Assembly: GCF_000379185.1 (NCBI RefSeq)
Contig: NZ_KB900734.1
Span: 41,169 to 105,168 of the forward strand
DNA length: 64,000 nt
Direction of reading: 5' to 3'
DNA from: Capnocytophaga cynodegmi DSM 19736
GTDB lineage: Bacteria; Bacteroidota; Bacteroidia; Flavobacteriales; Flavobacteriaceae
Of this stretch, positions 9,178 to 18,392 are shown piece after piece. The position numbers and the translations under genes were made by a program. A model generated the notes under the pieces. It was not told the origin of the DNA. It saw only the letters and a program-made list of their open reading frames with translations, and made no database searches. Numbering within the stretch: position 1 is the first letter of the stretch; every line of letters begins with the position of its first letter.

Positions 9178-9503
9178 TGCAAAAGACATCAAACATTCAA
9201 TTAACTGTTGCGTTGGACGAAAATAAAGTTCCCGAAAAATTGTTTTGGAACGCTGAAGATGGAGGAATTAATAATGAAGAAACCAAAGCTATTTTTCTAT
9301 CTGTTTGGGATTCAAAAAACAAAGAAGCCTTACGTATTGACCTGTGGACCAAAGAAATGCCTGTTGATGAAATGAAAATGTTTTTCTACCAAACGCTTTC
9401 GGCAATGGCTGATACCTTCCACAGAGCTACTAACGATGAAAAAATGCGTGACACAATGCGTGACTTCTGTGAGTATTTTGCTGAAAAAATGGAACTGAAA
9501 TAA
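9177..9503 (+). CDS. gldC: Gliding motility protein GldC
   Basis: The 108-residue soluble protein has no signal peptide. It matches GldC in length and in motifs such as ENKVPEKLFWNAEDGG, LWTKEMPVDEMKMFFYQT and the C-terminal MRDFCEYFAEKM. It starts inside the gldB stop codon and is followed by a strong terminator, so gldB-gldC is a closed two-gene operon. In F. johnsoniae loss of gldC only reduces motility, so it is accessory. Confidence 0.93.
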   Translation: MQKTSNIQLTVALDENKVPEKLFWNAEDGGINNEETKAIFLSVWDSKNKEALRIDLWTKEMPVDEMKMFFYQTLSAMADTFHRATNDEKMRDTMRDFCEYFAEKMELK

Positions 9504-9532
9504 CACATTTATAACTAAAAATGTATATATAA

Positions 9533-9569
9533 AAAACAGCCATAAAACTACAATTATGGCTGTTTTTTT
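9533..9569 (+). terminator. Terminator after gldC
   Basis: A 13-bp stem (AAAACAGCCATAA / TTATGGCTGTTTT) with a short loop and a run of T residues. It may also serve the convergent susD gene. Confidence 0.85.
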
Positions 9570-9584
9570 GTTATCTCTATGATT

Positions 9585-11027
9585 TTATTCTGGATTATTT
9601 GGAGCCATTGTGGGCGTCGCATCCATTTCTGCTTCAGGTATTTGAATTATAAACTTAGGATCGCCAACAGGTATATTAAACTTACCAAATTGTCCATGAT
9701 TTGAATTCGGATAATCCCTTTCAATAGCTCTGCCCAAACGTTTTAAGTCGAAGAAAGCATAACCCTCACCCCACATTTCAATCCGCTTTTGCAAAATAAT
9801 CTCATTTATTAAATCAGCTCCTGTTTTAGTAGATTTTGAGTACCCAGCATCTCTTTCCGAAGTAATTTCAAATAAAACATCTCTTGCACCTGCTTCATTT
9901 CCACTTCTAGCTAGTCCTTCCGCTTCTATGTAGTACATTAAAGCCGAACGTAAGTAAATATAGTCTCCTTCTGTCCTGTTACCTGTCAAATCTCTAAACT
10001 TAAAACTCGTGTAAGCGGGATATTCTTTACCTTGAAAAGCTCCATCAGTTCCTGACATAAACATCGCTTTTCTGTAATCTGTATCAGGAATAGCCTCATA
10101 AAGTCTTTTATCAATAGCAATACTTCCTCCTTCTGCATATCCTGTATTGGTATTATCGAAGTGAGAGAAAAAACTTGCCACAAAGGTTGTTAACTCAGAA
10201 TTAATATCTGCTCCCCACATCGTTTCTTTTTGATTTATATCATAGAAACCATTTTTCCATTCGTTCTCTGAAAGTAAAGAATAACCTTGTCTGGCTTTGT
10301 TTGCCATTTCAGCAGCCTTCACATATTCCCCTGTCTCTAAATAGACCTCTGCCAAAAAAGCTTGTGCTACACTTTGGTCAATAAGCTCTTTATTATCTCT
10401 CTTGTACCCCTGTAAATCTTCAATAGCTTCTTTTAGGTCAGAAATAATTTGGTCATAAACCTCTTTATTTGTATTTCTAACTTTTGACACCTCACCTGTA
10501 TTGATTGGAATACAATGAGCTGTTTCATTTCCTACATATGTTGGAGCATAAAAACGAGCTAACATTAAGTGAAAATATCCACGTAAAGCTAAAGCTTGAG
10601 CCCTAATTTGCTTACTTTCTTCACTTGCCGTATTCTTATCCACATTATTGATAATGATATTTGTATTTTTAATTTGGATATAATACGTAAACCAAGGCAT
10701 ATGTGATCTTGTAGAAGTGGTTTTTCTTCCAGTAAAATTATAGTAAAAACCATTCCAGTTTAAGCTATTCATTACTACATCATTTCCCATAAGGTCAGCT
10801 ATTGAGAGCATTGATTTATGTCCATAATCTTCATGTCCTCCATAGCCACTGATACCGTGAGAGCGTAATCCTGCCAAAACCCCACGTAACGAACCCATTG
10901 AGGCCACTGCGGAAGAGCCATGTTGTTTTTGAGAGATATATGATTCTGGCTCCTTATCCATAAAATCCTTAGAACAAGCTCCCAACAATAAAGTCGCTCC
11001 CAAACCTATATATATTATTCTTTTCAT
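9585..11027 (-). CDS. SusD/RagB-family outer-membrane nutrient-binding lipoprotein
   Basis: The 480-residue protein has a lipoprotein signal (LLLGACSKDF, cysteine 18) and SusD hallmarks: TPR-type helices (AQALALRGYFHLMLARFYAP, ELIDQSVAQAFLAEVYLETG) and a C-terminal RIEMWGEGYAFFDLKRLGRA region. SusD proteins cap the SusC channel and present the ligand. It follows susC by 28 bases in the same transcript. No glycoside hydrolase, sulfatase or protease gene is attached to this pair, so the ligand cannot be deduced; a glycan or peptide is possible. Confidence 0.95.
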   Translation of the reverse strand: MKRIIYIGLGATLLLGACSKDFMDKEPESYISQKQHGSSAVASMGSLRGVLAGLRSHGISGYGGHEDYGHKSMLSIADLMGNDVVMNSLNWNGFYYNFTGRKTTSTRSHMPWFTYYIQIKNTNIIINNVDKNTASEESKQIRAQALALRGYFHLMLARFYAPTYVGNETAHCIPINTGEVSKVRNTNKEVYDQIISDLKEAIEDLQGYKRDNKELIDQSVAQAFLAEVYLETGEYVKAAEMANKARQGYSLLSENEWKNGFYDINQKETMWGADINSELTTFVASFFSHFDNTNTGYAEGGSIAIDKRLYEAIPDTDYRKAMFMSGTDGAFQGKEYPAYTSFKFRDLTGNRTEGDYIYLRSALMYYIEAEGLARSGNEAGARDVLFEITSERDAGYSKSTKTGADLINEIILQKRIEMWGEGYAFFDLKRLGRAIERDYPNSNHGQFGKFNIPVGDPKFIIQIPEAEMDATPTMAPNNPE

Positions 11028-11055
11028 TGTAAGTGTTTTTAAAAATTAAGTGTTT

Positions 11056-14000
11056 TTAGAATTTAGCAGAAATTCCAAAAGAAATTGTTCTGTATAAGCT
11101 ATAAACGTTTTGTGTTCCTCCATTGCTTAGTGAAGTCATCCGAGGATCCAAACCTTGTCGTTTAGACCAAACCCACAAATTACTACCTATCAACGACATT
11201 GTAACACTTTCTAATCCTATTTTTTGAAGCTGCTCGTTTTTCAAATCGTATGACAAGCTAACATCTTCCCAGCTAATATAATCAGCCTTAGTTAAAAATA
11301 AATCAGATCCTCCATATTGATTTGAATCAGCTGTTGTCATCCTTGGTAAAGATGCTTTTCTATTATTAAAATTCCAGGTTTTGTAAACATCTTTATGAAA
11401 ATTATGTCCGCTACTGCCAAACCCTTCTTGTTCAACAAAAAGTCCTGCGTAAACACCATCATACACGTACCCTCCAAACTGATAGGCAAACCCTGTTGAG
11501 AAAGACCAGTTTTTATAATCAAATCTAAGTCCAAACCCTCCATAAACGTCAGGGTGAGCAGTCTTATCAGAAAGGAATTTTGTTGCTTCGCTGTATTTAC
11601 CTATTAAAGTTGTTTTTTCTCCTTCAGCCTCACCATTACTATTAGTTTCTCCTTTGTACCACATACCTTGACCTGTAGCCTCATCTACACCCACAAACTC
11701 TCTGATATAAAATGTATAAGCACTTTTACCTTCTGCAAAACGATAATTACCATTGGTGAATGGTTCTGGTAATCTTGTAATTTTATTTTTATAATGTGTT
11801 GCATTTGCCCAAAGATTCAGATTTACATCATTTTTCTTGATTACGTCAACATCAAGGGTAACCTCAAAACCTTTGTTTTCCATATCACCAATATTTTTGG
11901 AAATAGTTGGATTTCCTGACGAAGGTTGTTGCGGAAAGTTGTACAACATATCAGAAACAGCTCTCTCAAAGTACTCAAATTCAAGATTCACTCTATTGAA
12001 AAATCTTGCTTCAAAACCTGCATTAAAATTCTTGGACACTTCCCATTTCAAATCTTTACTTCCTAAATACGCTTCACGAAGTGATGGATTTCCGTTGGCA
12101 TCAGGTGTAATATCATATTGGGTTAAATATGGCTTATAATTTCTGCTAAACGAGAAATGATGCCTGTGATCAAAAGAAACATATCCTGGATAAAGAATAT
12201 TGTCATTTCCTTGTTCTCCATAACTTGCTTTCAGTTTCAAATTATTAACAGCATTTATTTTTGGGAAGAATCCTTCATTGGTTACTATCCAAGCTCCTCC
12301 TATCCCATAAAAGTTACCCCAACGATGATCAGGATGAAAAACACTTGAGGCATCCCTTCTAAAACTTCCGTTTATATGATATTTATTATCGTAACTATAT
12401 GTGAGTTTTGATAAGTAGCCTTCTGTTTGATAATCATCATTATATCCGTATAACGCTCCAAATTTAGTAGCATTTGATATAAAAACTTTTTCACTAACAA
12501 CCACTTTCGTTTTATTCCCTGATAACATTTTCGACAACATTTGTGTACTTTCGTGCCCTACCATTAACTCGATATTATGGTTTCCTATAGTTTTTTTCCA
12601 AGAAAGCAACTGATTGTTTATCAAAGATGTTCTAAAACGAGTGGCATTTGTTATTGACCCACCATAAGGAGCTGAATCTCCACCAACTTCCCAACCATAT
12701 CTCAAACGATTATCTGCTTGTAAATCATATCCCAGATTGTAAGTAAAATTAAAATCTTTTAAGAAATTAATTGATGCATAAGCTCTTGCTCCTAATGTAT
12801 GACTTTCATTAGTTTGAGTGTTCTTCAGTGTTGTCGCATAAGGATTCATATTTTCGATATATGCTCTTTTTGTTTTAGAACCATCAAAGTTTTCTGTTTC
12901 TCCTCTACCAAAATCATAGATAATATCCCCTTTAGCATCGTACTTCAAATTCCCATAACGATCTCTGGCGTAGATAGGGAAAATAGGAGCTGCATTCCTC
13001 GTCCAAGAAAACAAATTTGAAAAGTTAGTAGAAACTTTTCCTGCTTGTGGCGATTTTTGGAATGTATATGCATAGTTTAAGTTTGTTCCTAATTTAATAT
13101 TGTTGTTAAGTTTAAAGTCAAGATTCGTTCTTGCAGTTACTCTATCGAAACCTGAGTTTAACACATAACCATCTTCTTTCAAATACCCAAGTGAGAGGTA
13201 GCTATTAACTTTTTCTCCTCCTTGCATCAAACTTATGTAGTGTTCACGTTTTACTCCTGTTCTGAATAGTGCTTTATGCCAATCATCTTGATAAACAATA
13301 TCTGCATTTGGGTTTACTAAACCTGTTGTCGGGTCTATCACTTGGTCATTAGGGACATCAAATATGTTATAACCAATACTTCCTACAAGTGAATTTGCAG
13401 CACTCAAAGATGCTTCAGCTTCTGTTAAAGTATTTTTTGCAACCCAAGCACCCAATTTTCTTCTTTGAAACTCTAACTGATAGTATTCACGTGGGTCAGT
13501 AATCACATCATAATCAGGAACTGCTCTTGTGTTTATCCCTAACTTTGTTTCATACGTTACTCTTAACTTACCTCCAGTTCCTTTTTTTGTAGTAACTACA
13601 ACAACTCCATTGGCACCTCTACTTCCGTAAAGAGCATTTGCTGAGGCATCTTTTAAAAAGGTAATAGACTCTATATCTTGTGATGATATAGATGATATAT
13701 CCCCATCAAAGGGAACTCCATCAACAACATAGAGAGGATTATTAGAAGCCGAAATAGAACCGACACCTCTAAAACGGACTTCAGAGCCTTCTCCTGGTTG
13801 CCCTGACGTATTTCTAACCTGAACACCTGCAGCCTTACCTGATAATGACTGTATAACATTCGCCGATTGAGCTTTCGCAATTTGGTCTGATTTAATCGTT
13901 TGAATAGAACCCGCTACAGATGCCTTATTCTGAGTTCCGTAGGCTGTTACCACTACTTCTTCAAGCTCTTCAGTTTCCAAGTGCATAACGACATCAAATT

Positions 14001-14268
14001 TGCTCGTTGAAGCAGAAACTAATCTATCCACTGATTTTAAACCTATTCCTATAAAATGAAGTATATCCCCCACCTTAGCCTTAATTTTATAGTTCCCGTC
14101 AAAATCTGTAGCAACACCTTTTGTAGTACCCTTAATTGTAACCGTGATACCTGGTAAAGGCTCTCCTTGTTCATCTTTCACTACCCCAGTTATCGTTTTT
14201 TCTTGTGCGAGGGCAATTTGTAGTGCCAAGAAAAAGAACGATACTGTCCAAATTAATTTTTCTTTCAT
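11056..14268 (-). CDS. SusC/RagA-family TonB-linked outer-membrane transporter
   Basis: The 1070-residue protein has a signal peptide (WTVSFFFLALQIALAQ) and a carboxypeptidase-regulatory-like domain (about 25-105, TGVVKDEQGEPLPGITVTIK). A TonB-box-like stretch (LEEVVVTAYG, about 103-112) precedes a plug with NPLYVVDGVPF and GSRGANGVVVVTTKKG. A 22-strand-type barrel ends in the outer-membrane signature phenylalanine. It imports large ligands using TonB energy with the downstream SusD lipoprotein as lid. Promoter elements lie just upstream, and a repeat-rich region of unknown function lies beyond them. Confidence 0.96.
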   Translation of the reverse strand: MKEKLIWTVSFFFLALQIALAQEKTITGVVKDEQGEPLPGITVTIKGTTKGVATDFDGNYKIKAKVGDILHFIGIGLKSVDRLVSASTSKFDVVMHLETEELEEVVVTAYGTQNKASVAGSIQTIKSDQIAKAQSANVIQSLSGKAAGVQVRNTSGQPGEGSEVRFRGVGSISASNNPLYVVDGVPFDGDISSISSQDIESITFLKDASANALYGSRGANGVVVVTTKKGTGGKLRVTYETKLGINTRAVPDYDVITDPREYYQLEFQRRKLGAWVAKNTLTEAEASLSAANSLVGSIGYNIFDVPNDQVIDPTTGLVNPNADIVYQDDWHKALFRTGVKREHYISLMQGGEKVNSYLSLGYLKEDGYVLNSGFDRVTARTNLDFKLNNNIKLGTNLNYAYTFQKSPQAGKVSTNFSNLFSWTRNAAPIFPIYARDRYGNLKYDAKGDIIYDFGRGETENFDGSKTKRAYIENMNPYATTLKNTQTNESHTLGARAYASINFLKDFNFTYNLGYDLQADNRLRYGWEVGGDSAPYGGSITNATRFRTSLINNQLLSWKKTIGNHNIELMVGHESTQMLSKMLSGNKTKVVVSEKVFISNATKFGALYGYNDDYQTEGYLSKLTYSYDNKYHINGSFRRDASSVFHPDHRWGNFYGIGGAWIVTNEGFFPKINAVNNLKLKASYGEQGNDNILYPGYVSFDHRHHFSFSRNYKPYLTQYDITPDANGNPSLREAYLGSKDLKWEVSKNFNAGFEARFFNRVNLEFEYFERAVSDMLYNFPQQPSSGNPTISKNIGDMENKGFEVTLDVDVIKKNDVNLNLWANATHYKNKITRLPEPFTNGNYRFAEGKSAYTFYIREFVGVDEATGQGMWYKGETNSNGEAEGEKTTLIGKYSEATKFLSDKTAHPDVYGGFGLRFDYKNWSFSTGFAYQFGGYVYDGVYAGLFVEQEGFGSSGHNFHKDVYKTWNFNNRKASLPRMTTADSNQYGGSDLFLTKADYISWEDVSLSYDLKNEQLQKIGLESVTMSLIGSNLWVWSKRQGLDPRMTSLSNGGTQNVYSLYRTISFGISAKF

Positions 14269-14295
14269 CTTTTATCCCTTTTTGAATTAGTCTGG

Positions 14296-14327
14296 CAAAT
14301 ATTAGGATTATTTTTAGAAATTACAAA
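14296..14327 (-). promoter_or_regulatory. Probable promoter of susCD
   Basis: The minus strand shows TTTG (14324-14327), a 20-base spacer and AATATTTG (14296-14303), one mismatch from TAnnTTTG, about 28 bases upstream of susC. Confidence 0.45.
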
Positions 14328-14596
14328 CTTTACATCATATTATCTCATAAAAAAAACCAATATTTAAAAAAATCCATATTTTAACATTTTAATAAAACAA
14401 AAATTGTTTTTTTAATTAATTTATCGCCATAAAAATAATTTTGAGTTGCATCAAAAACAGAATTCACATTTAAAAACAATCTTTTTGATAAATAGAAATA
14501 AACACTTAAAATTTTATTTAATATCATAAACACATAAAAATCAACAATTAAAGCAAAGGGAAGACTAAAAACAGAAAAAAAATAAAAAAATCAACT

Positions 14597-14770
14597 TTTA
14601 ACACCATTTAACTATTTAAATTTTGTTTTATGGACTAAAGACACACTTACAATAAGAACAGAACCACTCTCCCGAGTGGTTCAAATTTAGGGTATTCAGA
14701 TAGTACACAACTAAAGTATTGGTGTTAAAAAACCTTAAATAGTTGTCTTATGAAATAAAGACAATAATTT
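14597..14770. repeat. Intergenic region with paired direct repeats and a 9-bp dyad
   Basis: The 750-base gap between susC and tRNA-Asp is AT-rich and has no convincing reading frame. Two imperfect direct repeats of about 31 bases (14613-14643 and 14733-14763, both ending TAAAGACA) lie exactly 120 bases apart. Between them is a perfect 9-bp inverted repeat (14661-14669 / 14674-14682, GAACCACTC / GAGTGGTTC). On the minus strand a TAAATTTG -7-like element (14682-14689) abuts the dyad, with a TTG 18 bases further upstream, so the dyad would overlap a transcription start reading toward susC. I see nothing else notable in the remainder. Confidence 0.5.
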
Positions 14771-14947
14771 CTTTCACCCAGACATAAAAATATTTATTAT
14801 CTTCATTAAACACTTTCCATAGAAAAAAGAAAATGCATATAAAAGTAAATAATTATTTCAATCAAAATATTTTTTAAAACAAATAGCATTGATTTTCAAA
14901 TCATTAATTTCAAACAAAGAAAAAAAAACATTTTTTTTCTCAAAAAA

Positions 14948-14978
14948 TTTGCAGATTTACAAAAATGTATTACCTTTG
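14948..14978 (+). promoter_or_regulatory. Promoter of tRNA-Asp
   Basis: TTTG (14948-14951), exactly 19 bases, then TACCTTTG (14971-14978) is a perfect Bacteroidota promoter, 40 bases before the tRNA. Confidence 0.85.
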
Positions 14979-15018
14979 CAACCGCAATGATGAAACGAAA
15001 TGTTCTTAAGCAAATATT

Positions 15019-15092
15019 GGTCTGGTAGTTCAGTTGGTTAGAATACATGCCTGTCACGCATGGGGTCGCGGGTTCGAGTCCCGTCCAGACCG
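15019..15092 (+). tRNA. tRNA-Asp (anticodon GTC)
   Basis: A 74-base cloverleaf can be folded: acceptor arm GGTCTGG/CCAGACC, D arm with AGTTGGTTAGA, anticodon loop CTGTCAC giving GTC (Asp), T arm GCGGGTTCGAGTCCCGT and discriminator G. No CCA is encoded, as usual for this group. It stands alone with its own promoter and a terminator downstream. Confidence 0.97.
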
Positions 15093-15156
15093 CAATAAGA
15101 TTTAGTTGTGTTGTTTTGTGTAAATACTTTTACACGGGTTTATAGTAAACCAATGG

Positions 15157-15188
15157 AAGGCTTTCCTTTTAAGGAAGGCTTTTTTTTA
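15157..15188 (+). terminator. Terminator after tRNA-Asp
   Basis: A G/C-containing hairpin formed by AAGGCTTTCCTT and AAGGAAGGCTT, allowing G-U pairs, ends in eight T residues. The rest of the gap to dinB shows only the promoter region noted separately. Confidence 0.7.
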
Positions 15189-15302
15189 TATTTTCCCTTT
15201 TGTAAACTGATTATTTATTAAGAAACTTTCGAATACCCACCCCACATAATCTAAAAATCAACAGATTTAAAAGTTATCTTTTTCAACTGACACTATTATA
15301 TA

Positions 15303-15320
15303 TGTACATTTGTTGTACGA
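15303..15320 (+). promoter_or_regulatory. Candidate dinB promoter with GTAC repeat
   Basis: TACATTTG (15305-15312) fits TAnnTTTG and lies inside TGTACATTTGTTGTACGA, where two GTAC tetramers flank the -7 element symmetrically. A damage-response operator is possible but not established; the distance to dinB is about 100 bases. Confidence 0.3.
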
Positions 15321-15423
15321 ATTTTAATTGCCAATCATCTGAAATATAGCATATATCTCACTAATTAGATTGCATAGCATTTCCAAAAACTTTGTGTGAT
15401 TTATAAAAAGGAAACTCGGTTGT

Positions 15424-16551
15424 ATGAAATCCCCTGAAAAAATTGAATTGCGAAAAATTATCCATATAGATATGGACGCTTTTTATGCTTCAGTAGAACA
15501 ACTGGATTTCCCAGAACTTCGAGGTAAACCGATTGCTGTGGGGGGCGAACGAGAACGAGGAGTTGTGGCAGCGGCGAGTTATGAGGCTCGGAAATTTGGG
15601 GTAAGAAGTGCTATCAGTGGTACACAGGCAAAGCAGTTATGCCCCGATTTGATTTTTGTTCACCCACGATTTGAACGATACAGAGAGATTTCAATGCAAA
15701 TTCGCTCCATTTTCTATGAATATACTGATTTGGTGGAACCTTTGTCATTAGACGAGGCTTATCTGGACGTGACTCAAAATAAGAAAAATAATCCGTCTGC
15801 AACCTTAATTGCTCAAGGAATTCGTCAGCGTATTTTTGAAGTTACAGGACTTACCTCTTCTGCTGGAATTTCTATCAATAAATTTATTGCAAAAATAGCC
15901 AGTGATTTTAACAAACCCAACGGACAAAAAACAGTCACTTACAATGAGATACAAAACTTTCTTGATGCGCTTGATATCAAAAAATTTTACGGGATAGGAA
16001 AAGTTACTGCAGAAAAAATGTATCTCAAAGGTATTTTTACAGGCAAAGACTTGAGAGAGAAATCACTTGAATTCTTAGAAATGCATTTTGGGAACAACGG
16101 GCATTATTTCTATGAATTAGCTCGTGGTATCCATCGAAGTGAAGTAAAACCTTACCGAGTTCCAAAATCGTTAGGAACGGAACACACATATTCAAAAAAC
16201 ATCACCAGTGAAGTTTATGTAGAAGAAAAGTTAGTAGCGATTGCTGAAGAACTTAGCCAACGTATGCAACGAAAAAAATTGACAGGAAAAACAATCACTC
16301 TAAAGATAAAATATAGTGACTTTTCAGTGAATACTCGTAGCAAAACGCTTAATCAATATATTGACAACAAAGAAGATATATTAATCTGTGTAAAAGAACT
16401 ACTCTACCAACAACCATTAGAAAATTCAATACGTTTGTTAGGTATTTCATTATCTAATTTTGATAATAAGAAGAAAAAAGAAATTAATAAAGATAAGCCT
16501 AAATTCATTCAACTGGAATTGCAATTCCCTGACAATTATCCTCTTGTTTAA
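15424..16551 (+). CDS. dinB: DNA polymerase IV (Y-family, DinB)
   Basis: The 375-residue length is normal for this family. The N-terminal catalytic motif IHIDMDAFYASVEQLD and the palm motif PLSLDEAYLDVT carry the metal-binding acidic residues. A helix-hairpin-helix (FYGIGKVTAEKMYLKGI) and a C-terminal little-finger domain follow. The enzyme copies past damaged bases with low fidelity. The start at ATG 15424 gives the usual short N-terminus. It is monocistronic, convergent with hemL across a shared terminator. Confidence 0.95.
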   Translation: MKSPEKIELRKIIHIDMDAFYASVEQLDFPELRGKPIAVGGERERGVVAAASYEARKFGVRSAISGTQAKQLCPDLIFVHPRFERYREISMQIRSIFYEYTDLVEPLSLDEAYLDVTQNKKNNPSATLIAQGIRQRIFEVTGLTSSAGISINKFIAKIASDFNKPNGQKTVTYNEIQNFLDALDIKKFYGIGKVTAEKMYLKGIFTGKDLREKSLEFLEMHFGNNGHYFYELARGIHRSEVKPYRVPKSLGTEHTYSKNITSEVYVEEKLVAIAEELSQRMQRKKLTGKTITLKIKYSDFSVNTRSKTLNQYIDNKEDILICVKELLYQQPLENSIRLLGISLSNFDNKKKKEINKDKPKFIQLELQFPDNYPLV

Positions 16552-16561
16552 CTTTTTAAAG

Positions 16562-16617
16562 AAAACAGAATGAAATAAAATACATTAGACGCTTCTATCT
16601 CATTCTGTTTAGTTTTA
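16562..16617. terminator. Bidirectional terminator between dinB and hemL
   Basis: A stem AAACAGAATGA / TCATTCTGTTT with a long loop, flanked by A-rich and T-rich ends, serves convergent dinB and hemL. Confidence 0.65.
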
Positions 16618-16632
16618 TTGCTCTTGTGAAAA

Positions 16633-17928
16633 CTAATTCAGACGCCCATCAGCAATGATTTTTTCGAGAGCTTGAATTGTTGTGTCCAAATCCTCATACG
16701 TTAGAGCATCATTTAGGAAGTAACTTTCAAACGCACTTGGAGGCAAGTAAATACCTTCTGCCAACATTCCGTGAAAGTATTTTTTGAATCGATCCAAATT
16801 TCCTTTGGCAGAAGATTCAAAATCAACCACAGGATTTTCATTAAAATGCAATGAAATCATTGAACCAAAGCGATTTATCTGATAAGGAATATCTGTTTTG
16901 GAAAGCACTTTGTCAAATCCTTCGTGCAGATAAGCCGTTTTTTTAGCAAGACTTTCAAATACTTGTGGGTTGTTATTAAGTTCCGTAAGCATCGCTAACC
17001 CAGCACTCATTGCAAGAGGATTTCCACTCAACGTTCCTGCTTGATATACAGGACCTTCAGGAGCAAGAAAACGCATAATTTCATTACGAGCTGCAAAAGC
17101 CCCCACAGGAAGTCCGCCTCCTATTACTTTTCCAAAGGTCACAATATCTGCTTGGATATTAAGAACTTCTTGAGCTCCTCCTTTTGCTAATCTAAAACCA
17201 GTCATCACCTCGTCAAAAATCAGTAAAGTTCCGTTTTCTGTACAAAGTTTTCTTAAGGCTTCCAAAAATCCTTTCTTAGGAGGAACACACCCCATATTTC
17301 CTGCAATAGGCTCGATGATAACTCCTGCAATTTGGTTTTTATTGGCTTCAAAAAGAGCTTTAACTGAATCAATATCATTGTATTTTGCTAAAAGTGTATC
17401 CTTTGCAGTTCCTTGCGTTACACCTGGGCTATTTGGGCTTCCGAAAGTAATTGCACCACTTCCTGCTTCAATAAGGAATGAGTCGGAATGTCCGTGATAA
17501 CAACCCGCAAATTTGATAATTTTATCTCGATTTGTATATCCTCTTGCTAAGCGAATGGCACTCATACAAGCTTCTGTTCCGCTGTTTACGAAACGTATTT
17601 TATCAATATTAGGTACCATTGCCACAGCCAGTTCCGCAATTTTGATTTCTATTTCAGTAGGAATTCCAAAAGAAGTTCCTTTTTTTGCACGTTCTGTAAC
17701 CGCATCAATAACAGGTGGATATGCGTGACCTAAAATAAGTGGACCCCACGATGCAATGTAATCAATGAGCTTACGTCCGTCTTCATCAATTAGGTAAGCC
17801 CCTTGAGCTTCTCTGATGAAAATAGGTTCGCCTCCCACAGCGTTAAACGCCCGAACAGGCGAATTAACTCCTCCTGGTAATACTTTTTTAGCTTGAGCAA
17901 AAAGCTCACTACTTCTTCTGTATAACAT
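16633..17928 (-). CDS. hemL: Glutamate-1-semialdehyde 2,1-aminomutase
   Basis: The enzyme converts glutamate-1-semialdehyde to 5-aminolevulinate in heme synthesis, using PLP. It has FDEVMTGFR (PLP-binding aspartate), the Schiff-base lysine in [13 protein letters not shown], and an N-terminal [12 protein letters not shown] segment. An in-frame GTG at 17955 would add nine residues, but that codon overlaps the -7 promoter element (17955-17962), so the ATG at 17928 ([10 protein letters not shown]) is the likely start, giving 431 residues. It indicates C5-pathway heme synthesis; the other hem genes are not in the window. Confidence 0.95.
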   Translation of the reverse strand: MLYRRSSELFAQAKKVLPGGVNSPVRAFNAVGGEPIFIREAQGAYLIDEDGRKLIDYIASWGPLILGHAYPPVIDAVTERAKKGTSFGIPTEIEIKIAELAVAMVPNIDKIRFVNSGTEACMSAIRLARGYTNRDKIIKFAGCYHGHSDSFLIEAGSGAITFGSPNSPGVTQGTAKDTLLAKYNDIDSVKALFEANKNQIAGVIIEPIAGNMGCVPPKKGFLEALRKLCTENGTLLIFDEVMTGFRLAKGGAQEVLNIQADIVTFGKVIGGGLPVGAFAARNEIMRFLAPEGPVYQAGTLSGNPLAMSAGLAMLTELNNNPQVFESLAKKTAYLHEGFDKVLSKTDIPYQINRFGSMISLHFNENPVVDFESSAKGNLDRFKKYFHGMLAEGIYLPPSAFESYFLNDALTYEDLDTTIQALEKIIADGRLN

Positions 17929-17954
17929 AATTTTGTATCGTTTTTTCAACGTCA

Positions 17955-17962
17955 CAAAGGTA
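17955..17962 (-). promoter_or_regulatory. -7 element of hemL
   Basis: The minus strand reads TACCTTTG, a perfect TAnnTTTG match, 27 bases before the chosen hemL start. It rules out the longer GTG start. Confidence 0.65.
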
Positions 17963-18143
17963 ATGTTTTTAACATCGATATAAAATTATTTTTGACATAA
18001 AATTTTTACTTGATGAAAACGAACACGGAAATCACAACAAGCATTCAAGCAACCAAATTCGTTGATACAACAGAGGTTTTCACTGATTTTACTAAAATCC
18101 TTAATAGATATAAACAAAGAATAGCATATTTCAGGCTATAAAC

Positions 18144-18329
18144 TTAATCATCTTTTTTAATATATAAAATTTCTCTTTTAGTACCAACTTCTATTTCAAG
18201 AATGATTTTTTCTTCATCATTGCTAAGAATATTCACTTTTGAGAAATGGACTATACCTGTTTTCGAGTACGGATTGAAAAATATATCTGATTCTTTAACC
18301 AATATTTGTTGGCGATATATCCAATTTAC
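18144..18329 (-). pseudogene. Open-frame remnant or unrecognised small gene
   Basis: Between the divergent hemL and hflX genes, one minus-strand frame stays open for 61 codons and ends IEVGTKREILYIKKDD. The residue mix (many E, K, I, S) looks coding rather than random, but there is no ATG; only a TTG at 18302 could start a 52-residue protein. It overlaps the upstream region of hflX. It may be the tail of a decayed gene. I do not recognise it. The rest of this 460-base gap shows only promoter elements. Confidence 0.3.
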
Positions 18330-18361
18330 CTATCACAACTCATAATAAAAAATTATTTTGT

Positions 18362-18369
18362 TATTTTTG
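18362..18369 (+). promoter_or_regulatory. -7 element of hflX
   Basis: TATTTTTG fits TAnnTTTG, 24 bases before the hflX ATG. It lies inside a longer in-frame extension and so argues against an earlier start. Confidence 0.5.
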
Positions 18370-18392
18370 CACACGAAACAATTAAGCATACT

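Noticed and set aside
14661-14682. Rho-independent terminator at the 9-bp dyad
   Set aside because: No T-run follows on either strand and no gene ends nearby.
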